Under the pieces are notes generated by a model. That model searched no databases. It was not told the DNA's origin and worked only from the letters and a program-made list of their open reading frames with translations. From an uncultured Pirellulaceae bacterium (GTDB lineage: Bacteria > Planctomycetota > Planctomycetia > Pirellulales > Pirellulaceae), in contig CAJQQR010000155.1 of NCBI GenBank assembly GCA_905480545.1, positions 1-32,651 on the forward strand: DNA of 32,651 nucleotides, written 5' to 3'. A program made the position numbers and the translations under genes. Below, one piece after another: positions 15,703 to 24,695 of the stretch (position 1 is its first letter; every line of letters starts with the position of its first letter).

Positions 15703-16677
15703 TCAAGAAGTTAACGGTGGGCATTCGTTTCGTTTAGGAAGTGACGCTTGCGCACCTGTCCGGGTGACGCTGATCGCAGCAACTTGATTTGCCCATTGGC
15801 ACGCATGCAAAAACGGCAATCCGTGATAAAGCGCCGTTGCAAGCCCTGCGTTGAAACAATCACCTGCCGCTGTCGTGTCGGTTGCCGAAACGGCAGGAGC
15901 CGAAATTTGAATGGATTCTGAAGCGGATCGCATGGTCGATTTGTCAAAAACGAAACATCCATCGCTACCGGTTGTAATTGCGATTTGACTGGCGCCTCGA
16001 TCAAGCAAGGCTTGAACCGCTCGAACTTTCACTGCATCTGCGTCCACGTTCTCGCATTCAATATCGATTCCTGTGATCGCTTTGACTTCTGTTTCATTTG
16101 GTGTCAAAACATCGACGAATGGTAACAAGTTTGCGTCATTCAATCGGAAGTTTGGCGGAGCAGGATTAAACAAGGTGGTCACGCCGAACGATTTTGCTTT
16201 TTTCAAAACGATTGCGATCGCTTCGACAGGAATCTCCTGGCAAACTACCAGCAGTTTCGCGAACCGAAACAAATCGTCCGGCAGGGCGTCGACGTATGCT
16301 TCATCAACATAGACGTTTGCACCCGGAGCGGCGGCTATGCAGTTTTCGCCATGCTCGTCCAGCATGATCAGCGCCACGCCGGTGTTGCATTCCTCGACCG
16401 TTCGAACGAAACGGCAATCAATCCCTTCGTTCTTTAGGCTTTCGATGCCACTTCGGCCGATTTCGTCGCCTCCGATACCGGCCACAAAACAAACCGGGTT
16501 GATCCCCAGTCTCGCGATTCCGACCGCCTGATTCGCACCCTTGCCACCAAACCCTTGAAAGAACTGATTACCGACGATCGATTCACCTGGTTTGGGTAGC
16601 CGATCTGCACGAACAACGAAATCCTTGTTGATGCTGCCAACCACGACAATTCCGTTCGCTTGTGAATCTTCTAGCAC
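15703..16677 (-). CDS. Ribokinase-like PfkB-family sugar kinase
   Basis: The 324-residue protein follows the ribokinase pattern. The substrate-binding N-terminus is SINKDFVVRADRLPKPGES. The first PfkB signature is GGKGANQAVGIARLG. NPAPPNF and LTPNETE lie in the middle, and the second signature DTTAAGDCFNAGLA carries the catalytic aspartate. It should transfer phosphate from ATP to a pentose or related sugar in the cytoplasm; D-ribose is likely but not proven. GTG at 16677 is the start, because TAA precedes it in frame at 16687-16689. An AGAAGG-like ribosome site lies a little far upstream. It heads the minus-strand block that includes pdxA and the FAD oxidoreductase, with a gap of about 240 bp and an FG-GAP relic between. 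Confidence 0.88.
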   Translation of the reverse strand: MLEDSQANGIVVVGSINKDFVVRADRLPKPGESIVGNQFFQGFGGKGANQAVGIARLGINPVCFVAGIGGDEIGRSGIESLKNEGIDCRFVRTVEECNTGVALIMLDEHGENCIAAAPGANVYVDEAYVDALPDDLFRFAKLLVVCQEIPVEAIAIVLKKAKSFGVTTLFNPAPPNFRLNDANLLPFVDVLTPNETEVKAITGIDIECENVDADAVKVRAVQALLDRGASQIAITTGSDGCFVFDKSTMRSASESIQISAPAVSATDTTAAGDCFNAGLATALYHGLPFLHACQWANQVAAISVTRTGAQASLPKRNECPPLTS

Positions 16678-16787
16678 TTGACGATGTTACCCTTCTGCCA
16701 CGCAGCCATCTCGAAATATGTTGACCGCTCGATTAAAACTGTAATTAATCACGATATTTCCCAGAACACAATCCTAACGCACGCGAC

Positions 16788-17588
16788 ATGCATCGAGTAG
16801 TTTGGCTGACGGATCTACATTTGAATCATTGCGATGATGAAGTCGTAGACCAGCTTTTTTTAAACGTAAATTCTGAAAAGCCCGATTCAATTTGGATTAG
16901 CGGAGACTTTTCGGAATCCTTTCAGCTGCTGCGTTATTTACGTTGGATCGATCATGTGTTTGACTGTCCCGTTTATTTTGTACTGGGAAATCACGATTTT
17001 TATTTTGCATCGATCCAAATGGTGCGTGATCAGGTTTCCGAACTGTGTTCGCAAAAAAAGGGGCTCGTTTACCTTTCGGAATCGGCGGCGATTCCCATTG
17101 GTTCAGACTCTTGTTTGATCGGGCATGATGGTTGGTCAGACGGACGTTTGGGCGATTATGAACGTTCCGTTGTAATGATGCATGACTACACGACGATTAA
17201 TGATTTAGCCGGATTGGGCAAGCTTGACCGATGGACGGTTTTGAAAAGACTGGGGGACGAAGCCGCAGCGTTTCTGAAGATCGCTTTGGAGAAAGCAATC
17301 GAACAATACGCCCATGTTTATGTAATGACCCACGTACCGCCAACCCGTGGTTCATGTTGGCATAACGGGGCAATTTCCGATGACCAGTGGGCGCCACATT
17401 TTACTTGTAAAGCGGTTGGTGACGTGATCACGCAAACGCTTCGGCATCACGATGAAAAATCGGTGACCGTTTTATGTGGGCACACACATGGCGAAGGAGT
17501 CAGCAATCCGAAAAATAACCTTCAGATCATTACCGGCGGGGCAGTTTATGGGAAACCAATGATTACAAAGGTTTTTGAAGTAGAATAA
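16788..17588 (+). CDS. Calcineurin-like metallophosphoesterase
   Basis: The 266-residue protein has all metal-site motifs of the family: D9-x-H11 (TDLHL), G39-D40, G-N68-H69-D70, a THVPP histidine and a terminal GHTHG. It lacks a signal peptide, so it is probably cytoplasmic. The family hydrolyses phosphomonoesters or diesters using two metal ions; the substrate cannot be told. It starts with ATG at 16788 and is divergent from the ribokinase gene, with 110 bp between them that should hold both promoters. Confidence 0.85.
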   Translation: MHRVVWLTDLHLNHCDDEVVDQLFLNVNSEKPDSIWISGDFSESFQLLRYLRWIDHVFDCPVYFVLGNHDFYFASIQMVRDQVSELCSQKKGLVYLSESAAIPIGSDSCLIGHDGWSDGRLGDYERSVVMMHDYTTINDLAGLGKLDRWTVLKRLGDEAAAFLKIALEKAIEQYAHVYVMTHVPPTRGSCWHNGAISDDQWAPHFTCKAVGDVITQTLRHHDEKSVTVLCGHTHGEGVSNPKNNLQIITGGAVYGKPMITKVFEVE

Positions 17589-17830
17589 CCGCATGGCAAT
17601 ATCGCCGATGATTTCATTCAGGAAATTGAGTGCAGATCGAGGTCCAGGGTTCATTGCGAGATCGCTGTTTTCTGAAATGCTTTTCCGTTGAATTCAAGGC
17701 CAACAATCGACGGGAACTGAATTAGTGCTTATCATTCACTGACGTTCCTTAGTTTTTGAAACCAATATGTAACGATTTTTGCGACGGCCAGTAGAAATTC
17801 GCGAAGTTCGTTTTAACTGAGTCATTCGAA

Positions 17831-18664
17831 TTGGCTGTGTCACAGAGAATCAAATTTCGCTGCGCTTCGTGCAACAAACCCCTCAGCATTGGGCGGCGGA
17901 AAATTGGTGCTGCAGTTGCCTGTCCTAAATGTAAAACAAAGACGGTCGTTCCGGAAACTTCTTTTGAATCTTCAGCCAGCGATGCTGAAGAGGGCTTGCT
18001 GAATGAGTTTCAGGTCTACGATGACGATTTTGACGAACCGAGTTTGGTTTACGCGGACGATGAAATTTCGCGCAAAGCTGAGTTGCAGTTAAATGATCGG
18101 CTTTCGGTCCCGCGAAAAGCGGTTTATTTCCAGGGCGTTTTGCTGGGAATCGTCGCCATTTTCTTTTTCCTTTTGGGCTTGTTGATCGGAAGTACAACGG
18201 CGCCTAAAAATCAGGGTGCCCAGTCGGGAGCGAATGTTTCGGGGACCGTTTTGGTTCCGGGAGAAAATGGGTTGATGGGTGATGAAGGGGCGGTTGTCAT
18301 TTTGTTACCGACGGGCGAAGCACCAAACCAGCGTTTCGATTCCGTGGAACTTCAACCGGGACGCACTTTGACCGGCAGTAATCCTGAGGTTCCCTTGATA
18401 CGGGGTTTTGGTGGAAACATATGCACGGCGAATCGCGCTGGAAACTTTCAAATGATTGTCGATTCCAAGCAAGAATACGTCTTGATCGTAATTTCGAAAA
18501 ACGGCAAGCGTTTGCGGGATTTAGACGATAGGTTTTATTCCGAGGTTGGGTTTTATTTTACGAATCCGGAAGAATTGGTTTTGGATCGAATCTGCTATTA
18601 CAAAAAGATTCGGCCAGCGCGAGCCAACGTTCGTGTGGGTGAAATCAATTTGTCGGAAAAGTAG
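17831..18664 (+). CDS. Zinc-ribbon, single-pass membrane protein of unknown function
   Basis: This 277-residue protein begins with a zinc ribbon, C11-x2-C14 and C31-x2-C34, of the type that opens many planctomycete hypothetical proteins. A short acidic linker follows, then one strong membrane helix (about 100-120). A C-terminal beta-rich domain of about 150 residues (SGTVLVPGENGL through VEINLSEK-type strands) resembles carboxypeptidase-regulatory or transthyretin-like folds. The zinc ribbon is predicted to be cytoplasmic and the C-terminal domain outside. The listed start is TTG at 17831; GTG at 17837 is equally possible. It lies 205 bp upstream of the intact moxR on the same strand. I do not recognise its function. 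Confidence 0.72.
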   Translation: MAVSQRIKFRCASCNKPLSIGRRKIGAAVACPKCKTKTVVPETSFESSASDAEEGLLNEFQVYDDDFDEPSLVYADDEISRKAELQLNDRLSVPRKAVYFQGVLLGIVAIFFFLLGLLIGSTTAPKNQGAQSGANVSGTVLVPGENGLMGDEGAVVILLPTGEAPNQRFDSVELQPGRTLTGSNPEVPLIRGFGGNICTANRAGNFQMIVDSKQEYVLIVISKNGKRLRDLDDRFYSEVGFYFTNPEELVLDRICYYKKIRPARANVRVGEINLSEK

Positions 18665-18869
18665 TCGCCGCCTTGTTTTTCCTGTGAGTGTCCGCTTCAT
18701 TCTTTTTTACTCCCGTCCATTTTTTCACGGAAATTATTGACGTGTGATCCAGACGGGACACGTGACTGCTTCGGGAAGACAATGATTTATTAACCTGTTA
18801 CGATGATGTACCGGATGGCGTTAGGGCAACCTGCCGCCCCCTTATCTCATTGATTCAGGACGATGAACC

Positions 18870-19823
18870 ATGGCAGATGACGTTGCCAAGAACGTTTCGC
18901 AGATCATTGCAAAATTGCAGGATAATATGGCGACGGTGGTGAAGGGGAAGCCGCACGCGATTCGCGGTTGTTTAGTTGCATTGATTTCCGGCGAACATAT
19001 CTTGCTCGAGGATGTTCCGGGCGTTGGGAAAACCTTGATTGGCAAGTCCTTGGCGAAAAGTATTGATGCAGGATTTTGTCGGCTTCAATTTACACCCGAT
19101 CTGTTGCCCAGTGATATTGTGGGCTCAAGCGTGTTTAGGCCGAACACCGGTGACTTCGAATTTTTGAAAGGCCCGATTTTCAGTAGTGTTGTTCTGGCGG
19201 ACGAAATCAATCGGGCCCCCCCGAGAACGCAAAGTGCGTTGCTTGAAGCAATGAGTGATGAGCAGGTTAGTGTCGATGGAGCGACCTACGATTTACCGAA
19301 TCCATTTATTGTGATCGCAACGCAAAACCCCTTTGAATTTTCGGGAACGTATGAGCTTCCTGAGAGTCAGATGGATCGATTTTTAATGCGGATTTCAATG
19401 GGGTATCCAGATCGTCACCAAGAACTTGAGGTTTTATTCTCACATCGTGACGGCGAACCAGTTGACCATTTGAAATCGGTGATTCGGCCGGATGAAATTT
19501 CGATTTTAAAGAATGCAGCGAGGAAGATTCCAGTACACGATTTAATTGCAAATTACTTGCTTGACGTTGTTGACCGGACTCGAAATGCGAATGAACTGTC
19601 GGTCGGGGTCAGTACTCGTGGTGCTTTGCTATGGTATCGCGCTGCGCAGTCACTCGCCCTGATCGAAGGCAGTCAATTCGTGACGCCTGACCACGTAAAG
19701 TCCCTGTCCGTTTCGGTGCTTTCACATCGAGTAACTGTCGCTGGATTTACGGGTGAAAATCAACGAAGCGAAGTTGAAACGATCATCGAGCGTTTGGTTG
19801 CAGATGTCGCTGTGCCTGCCTAG
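18870..19823 (+). CDS. MoxR-family AAA+ ATPase (intact)
   Basis: The 317-residue length is normal. Walker A is DVPGVGKT (K54, T55), Walker B VVLADEIN (D111, E112), sensor 1 ATQNP (N153) and the lid domain carries the STRGALLWYRAAQ block. MoxR ATPases are hexameric chaperone-like enzymes that remodel or insert cofactors into partner proteins with DUF58 and vWA proteins. The ATG at 18870 is preceded by AGGA about 9 nt away. A DUF58 gene and a transglutaminase gene follow on the same strand, the common MoxR-DUF58-TgpA arrangement. It is the only MoxR in the window with an ATP-binding site and may serve the partners of the truncated copy at 182-769. Confidence 0.93.
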   Translation: MADDVAKNVSQIIAKLQDNMATVVKGKPHAIRGCLVALISGEHILLEDVPGVGKTLIGKSLAKSIDAGFCRLQFTPDLLPSDIVGSSVFRPNTGDFEFLKGPIFSSVVLADEINRAPPRTQSALLEAMSDEQVSVDGATYDLPNPFIVIATQNPFEFSGTYELPESQMDRFLMRISMGYPDRHQELEVLFSHRDGEPVDHLKSVIRPDEISILKNAARKIPVHDLIANYLLDVVDRTRNANELSVGVSTRGALLWYRAAQSLALIEGSQFVTPDHVKSLSVSVLSHRVTVAGFTGENQRSEVETIIERLVADVAVPA

Positions 19824-19885
19824 AGTACAGATTTAAGTCATCTTTAGAAACTTGTATTCTTTCATAATCGCGATTGGCATTATCG

Positions 19886-21211
19886 ATGAAAAAAATCCCA
19901 ATTGGTCGTCGAAGGATAGTCGTGTGTCTGGAGGGCTGGTATTACATTTTTGTTTTGTCGTTCATCGCTGGTGCTGCGATTTTGCGACGGGCAAACTTGT
20001 TGCTGATTCTTGCTGCTCTTTTGACCGCACCGCTGATTTTTAATTGGCGTTTCGTCTATTCGACTTTGAAGCAATTGTTCTTTAGCCGGCATGTGCCACC
20101 GTTCGTTGAAGCGGGGGAATTGTTCGATGTTGAGGTTGTTGTTGAAAATCGTCGAACCCAATTGGACGGTTGGAGCATTCAAATTGAAGAGCAAATCAAG
20201 CCGAATAATGACGAAAACGTTGAACGTGTGTTGATGACGATCGACAAAGTTCAGAGCAATAACTCGGCAAAGGCGACTTATCAATGTTTGATGATGCAAC
20301 GCGGCGTTTATGAGTTTGGGAAGTTGACAGCCTCAACATCGTTCCCCAGCGGGTTGGTCAAAGCCTATTCGGTTGTTGACTTGCCGCAGAAAGTTTACGT
20401 TTCACCGCGATTGGGGACGCTCAAGATGCAATGGAAGAATTGGTTGGTTGCCGATGAAGTCGATGAACCGAGGTCGATTGGTGGAAAAGGGAACGAGGAC
20501 GGAGCGTTTCATGCAATCCGTGAATATCGTACGGGTGACAGTCGACGTTCGATTCATTGGCGAAGCACGGCAAAGCTGGGGAAGCCAGCGGTCAAACAGT
20601 TTGAACGTCAAGCCGATCAGGAGATCAATTTGGTTTTAGATTTGACCTCAAATGCAACTGCGTCAAACGATATGAATTCAAAGCGTACCGCTGGCGGTGC
20701 CAGCGATCGTGCAGCAACTCAAGAATCGATCCCGACCGAATTCTGCCTCAGTTTTTTCGCAACGATCGTTGATCAGATTTGCAAAGCGGAATGCTGTGAG
20801 ATGAATGTGCTTTTGTTAGGCAGTTTTTTCAAGCCGTTTCGCGGGCCGGCGTCACGTCAAATTCAAACGGATATCAGCCGTGCGTTAGCGGAAATCGACG
20901 TAACCGTTCTGGATTCAGTAATGTTAGAGCTGAATCGGTTCGTGAATTCCGGTTCATTGGTGGCACCGCTCTTTGTTGTTAGCACTCGAGCGGCAATTGC
21001 TGAGAATTTACTCGCACCCGTGCGGGTTTCGGGAGTCGTGATTCAACGATTTTGCATTTCCGGAAAGAACGGGCAAAGCCAAATCGTTTATTGGCTTAAT
21101 GTTGTAGATCAAAATGTCAAAGGGTTGTTCCGATTGGGAAATAACAGAGATCCAGGATTGCCGCACAACCGCTCTGAGTCGATCACTTCATTTGCAAGGT
21201 CGGAGGCGTGA
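19886..21211 (+). CDS. DUF58 membrane protein (MoxR partner)
   Basis: The 441-residue protein has two N-terminal membrane helices within residues 12-55. A beta-rich region follows, then the DUF58 block EYRTGDSRRSIHWRSTAK and KQFERQ. After this the vWA-like domain begins NLVLDLTSNAT. The canonical DxSxS metal site is not intact there (DLTSN), unlike the first DUF58 protein of the window. ATG at 19886 is preferred over an in-frame TTG at 19874. Its stop overlaps the region of the next start, and the next gene's ribosome site GGAGG lies inside its last codons. It is therefore translationally coupled with the transglutaminase gene. Confidence 0.88.
   Translation: MKKIPIGRRRIVVCLEGWYYIFVLSFIAGAAILRRANLLLILAALLTAPLIFNWRFVYSTLKQLFFSRHVPPFVEAGELFDVEVVVENRRTQLDGWSIQIEEQIKPNNDENVERVLMTIDKVQSNNSAKATYQCLMMQRGVYEFGKLTASTSFPSGLVKAYSVVDLPQKVYVSPRLGTLKMQWKNWLVADEVDEPRSIGGKGNEDGAFHAIREYRTGDSRRSIHWRSTAKLGKPAVKQFERQADQEINLVLDLTSNATASNDMNSKRTAGGASDRAATQESIPTEFCLSFFATIVDQICKAECCEMNVLLLGSFFKPFRGPASRQIQTDISRALAEIDVTVLDSVMLELNRFVNSGSLVAPLFVVSTRAAIAENLLAPVRVSGVVIQRFCISGKNGQSQIVYWLNVVDQNVKGLFRLGNNRDPGLPHNRSESITSFARSEA
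21202..21206 (+). promoter_or_regulatory. Ribosome binding site GGAGG deciding the transglutaminase start
   Basis: GGAGG lies 7 nt before the ATG at 21214 and only 1 nt before an in-frame GTG at 21208. The ATG is therefore the likely start. Confidence 0.75.
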
Positions 21212-21213
21212 CC

Positions 21214-23685
21214 ATGATTGCAGGTGAAAGGGCGTTGCAGGTGATTCTGGCGATGCTCATTCTCGTGGGCGCGTTGTTGTTGAGCATTGCGCAACGTACG
21301 CCAACGATGATTGGTTTATCTACCGTTGTCGTTCTGGGAACGGTCATTTTGGTGGACGTTAAAAAGATGGTTGCATTTCATCCCATCTTGGTGAATGTTC
21401 TCGCGTTTGCAGTTTCAATTCTAACGATCAGTCAGTTTTCCGGTGGCGATGCGAACTCGAAACTGAATGCCGTCGCAAATCTGCTGACTTATTTGCAGCT
21501 TGTTCTGCTTTTGCAAAAAAAGAACGCTCGGCTTTACTGGCAAGTGATGATGCTCAGCTTGTTGCAGGTCGTTGTTGCAGCTGTGTTGCATCTGGATTTC
21601 AGCGCAGGTATCGCGTTTGTGATCTACATGGCACTGACTGTAATTGCGATGGTGCATTTGAATCGATACCGCCATGAACGAGCTCTTTTCGAGGCGGCAG
21701 AGCGGTCCGAAAAGCGAATTGGACAAATTCGCAATGGCGAAAAACATCAGCAAATTTCATTGGTCTTTCGAGAGACAAGAACGAACCGGCGGAAATCATA
21801 TGTTTGGCATTCGCTACTACTAGCAATCGTCGGATTGTTATTCGCATTGATCGTGTTCTTTTCCATACCGCGATTTGATTCGCCCTGGTATGGAACGAAA
21901 AACAACCCAACGCAAATTACCGGTTTCTCGCCCGTTGTCAGGTTTGGGGACGAGGGTTTTTTAAAAGAATCGAACAGTCCTGTCATGCGAGTTTCGTTTA
22001 TTAACGACGAAAGCGAGTCGATACGCCTGGCGATTGAGCCCTATTTTCGTGGATTGACTCTTGAGAATTATTTAAAAGTTGACGGCGAATGGACTTGGAC
22101 GAGTGATGATCTGAGAATTCGAGGTTACACCGACGGCGGTGACCGACTGGATTTAGTCAATGATCGTTTGTCACCGGATGTGAATTGGATGCGGCAACGG
22201 GTTAGACTTGAGCAGGTCGCACAATTTCAACCCGTGCAGGGAAACGAAAGTCACATTCTGTTTTCAGTCTATCCCTTATTTCAAAGTTCAAATTCACCCG
22301 ATGATTTGATTTTTGACCGTCGTTCGCGTTTGTTCTTCCGAGATTCCGTTGTCACGAACCAGTCGTCAAACGGTCCATACAAGTTTGAAACGCTTACCCC
22401 GATGTATCGAAACCTTGGGCAGTTACCAGCGACGCCGTATCAACGAAGCGAATCTGAAAGATACAACCCTGCGGAGTTCACCCGCAACCTGTTCGGAGAG
22501 TATTTTCCGCAATTCGATTCAGAGTGGAAGTCAATCCGCGAGCTTTCAACGGAAGTCGTCGCTTCCGTGTTGGATAAAACAGATCGGCGACTTGTGTGCG
22601 AGGCGTTGGTGGGTTGCCTGAAAAAAGAGGATTTCAAATACTCGCGCGCCTTGAATGCGATTGAGAGAAACGCAAGCCGCGACCCAATTCTTGATTTTTT
22701 GTTTCATCATAAAACGGGGCATTGTGAATATTTTGCGACAGCGTTGGCGTTGTTGCTGCGGAGTCAGGGGATTGAATGTCGGTTGGTTTCTGGATTTCGG
22801 GGCGGTGACTACAACGAGATTGGCGGGTTTTACGAGGTCAAGGAAAAGCACGCTCACACGTGGGTAGAAGCTCGTATGCGTCCCATCGATTGTAAAGATT
22901 CCGATATGATCTCAACTGGTCAAGCAAACGCAGATGGCGCTTGGCTTCGACTGGACGCCACGCCATCATCGGACTTTGGGAATGCGGAATATTCCGGGCG
23001 AAATTTATTGGATCAAGCCGGTGATGCAATCGGTTTTCTGGAAAAACTTTGGGATGACTACGTTTTGGGGCTGGATGGCGAGTCTCGAAAGGCTAACGGA
23101 TTTGACCCCACTGACGAAAGCAAAAGCTGGTTCAACGGAGTAGGGCTCCGAGAAAAAATCGAAAAATGGATCGCTTCAATGCGAAAGATGCATTGGTCGG
23201 TTTACGCCTCAGGAATCTGCATTGTTGTGTTGCTATTACTGCTGACAGGTTACGTCCGGGTCCGACGGAAATTGCGTGAAAGTCACTCACGCATTTCATC
23301 GTTAGAGTTGCTGACGCGAATTGCCCTCGAATCCTTGAATGTGTTAATGACGGTCGGGTCACCGAAGTCGTTGATGTTTATTGCTCGAAGGCAAGCAAAA
23401 ACGAAAATTGATTTCTATGATCGGTTTGAGAAACTGATGAAAAAACATCATTTCGATAGAGTGAAAAATCAAACTCAGCGAGAATTTGGAGAGATGATCG
23501 TAGGTTCTTTGTCGCAAGATATTTCTGCCGAGGCACTTGAAGAAATAGAAAACTTGATAGGATTCATTATCGTGTCTTTTTACAAAGTCCGATTTTATAC
23601 TGCGACGATGGATGAAGACTTAATTACCCAATTAGATGGAAAGATGTCAAAACTTGACGGACTCCTAAAGCAGGCTGGGCGTTAG
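21214..23685 (+). CDS. TgpA-like membrane transglutaminase
   Basis: The 823-residue protein has about six N-terminal membrane helices in the first 240 residues, as in the TgpA/DUF3488 family. A large extracytoplasmic region contains a transglutaminase core whose catalytic triad is visible: C504 (TGHCEYFATALA), H548 (KHAHTWVEAR) and D581 (LRLDATPSSD). A further membrane helix (about residues 660-680) is followed by a C-terminal cytoplasmic helical region of DUF4129 type. Such enzymes sit with MoxR and DUF58 genes. They are thought to crosslink or cleave envelope proteins or peptides; the substrate here is unknown. The next gene begins 14 bp downstream. Confidence 0.9.
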   Translation: MIAGERALQVILAMLILVGALLLSIAQRTPTMIGLSTVVVLGTVILVDVKKMVAFHPILVNVLAFAVSILTISQFSGGDANSKLNAVANLLTYLQLVLLLQKKNARLYWQVMMLSLLQVVVAAVLHLDFSAGIAFVIYMALTVIAMVHLNRYRHERALFEAAERSEKRIGQIRNGEKHQQISLVFRETRTNRRKSYVWHSLLLAIVGLLFALIVFFSIPRFDSPWYGTKNNPTQITGFSPVVRFGDEGFLKESNSPVMRVSFINDESESIRLAIEPYFRGLTLENYLKVDGEWTWTSDDLRIRGYTDGGDRLDLVNDRLSPDVNWMRQRVRLEQVAQFQPVQGNESHILFSVYPLFQSSNSPDDLIFDRRSRLFFRDSVVTNQSSNGPYKFETLTPMYRNLGQLPATPYQRSESERYNPAEFTRNLFGEYFPQFDSEWKSIRELSTEVVASVLDKTDRRLVCEALVGCLKKEDFKYSRALNAIERNASRDPILDFLFHHKTGHCEYFATALALLLRSQGIECRLVSGFRGGDYNEIGGFYEVKEKHAHTWVEARMRPIDCKDSDMISTGQANADGAWLRLDATPSSDFGNAEYSGRNLLDQAGDAIGFLEKLWDDYVLGLDGESRKANGFDPTDESKSWFNGVGLREKIEKWIASMRKMHWSVYASGICIVVLLLLLTGYVRVRRKLRESHSRISSLELLTRIALESLNVLMTVGSPKSLMFIARRQAKTKIDFYDRFEKLMKKHHFDRVKNQTQREFGEMIVGSLSQDISAEALEEIENLIGFIIVSFYKVRFYTATMDEDLITQLDGKMSKLDGLLKQAGR

Positions 23686-23699
23686 GGAAGGATTGGCGA

Positions 23700-24621
23700 A
23701 TGCAAAACAAGAACAAAACCTTGAGATGGTCCGCTTTGTGGTTCGGGTTTGCGGTGTTTCTTTTTTTTTCAAATGCAGCAAATTCGCAGGATACTGAGAA
23801 AGAACAGAGGACGTTTCAATCCTGCCCAAACGATTTGATAACTCCATCGATGATCGAGGGTGTCCCAGCTGCGGGCAAACGGGTAAAGCAGCAGTTGGCT
23901 TCCTACGGCGAAACGAACGTCTTTCATTCGCTTTACTTGCCGAGCAATTTTGACGACAAAAAAAAAGTATCCGGTCATTTTCGAATACGCAGGAAATGGT
24001 CCGTTTGAAAACCGAATGGGTGACAAATGTTCCGGCAGGGTTGAAGATTGCAATTTGGGTTTTGGGATCAGTGGCGGAAAAGACTTTATTTGGGTGTGCA
24101 TACCCTTTATCAGCAAGAATCGAAAATCGAATCAACGGCAATGGTGGGGCGATGTTAATGCCTCGGTTGATTATGGAAAACAGGTTGTCAAATTGATCTG
24201 TGAAAAACACGGTGGTGACCCTAAGCGAGTCTTGTTATGTGGATTTTCCAGAGGATCGATTGCATGTAATTACATTGGTTTGCATGATGAAGAAATCGCT
24301 CAGCTTTGGTGCGGAATGATTTGCCACAGCCACTACGATGGTGTGAGACGCTGGAATTATCCAGCGAGTGATGTTGATTCCGCATTGAAAAGGTTGAAAC
24401 GGTTGAATTCAATTCCGCAATTTATTTGCCAGGAGGGCTCGGTCGGTCAAGCCAGGGCTTTTCTGGAAAACTCAGGAATAAAAGGCGATTTTACGTTTCT
24501 AAACCTGCCGTTTCCAAACCATACCGATCAGTGGGTATTGAAGGATTTGCCGGAGCGTAAGGTTTTAAGAGATTGGGTGGCAAAAGCGATTGCGAATGAG
24601 TCTCCGATGATACGAAGATGA
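23700..24621 (+). pseudogene. Secreted alpha/beta hydrolase interrupted by a frameshift in a nine-A run
   Basis: Two frames join into one protein of about 306 residues. The first (23700 to about 23966) gives an N-terminal signal segment (WFGFAVFLFFSNAANS) and ends in SLYLPSNFDDKKK. The second continues with KYPVIFEYAGNGPFENRMG to 24621. The shift is at a run of nine A residues (23958-23966); eight A's would restore one frame. The second half has the nucleophile elbow GFSRGS, and a late histidine in NHTDQW that could complete the triad. The family looks like esterase- or depolymerase-type hydrolases of planctomycetes. Downstream of the shift no decay is visible. The defect is therefore very recent, a read error, or bypassed by slippage. 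It follows the transglutaminase gene closely and may belong to its operon. Confidence 0.8.
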
Positions 24622-24695
24622 TGAGACGGCAGGATTCGTCTTGATGTTGCTTGGTTCAATTCGCTTTTTGAAAAACTTTCAATTCTAATGGGTTG

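Noticed and set aside
15457-15714. 85-residue plus-strand open frame
   Set aside because: It overlaps the FG-GAP remnant on the other strand and shows no recognisable motif.
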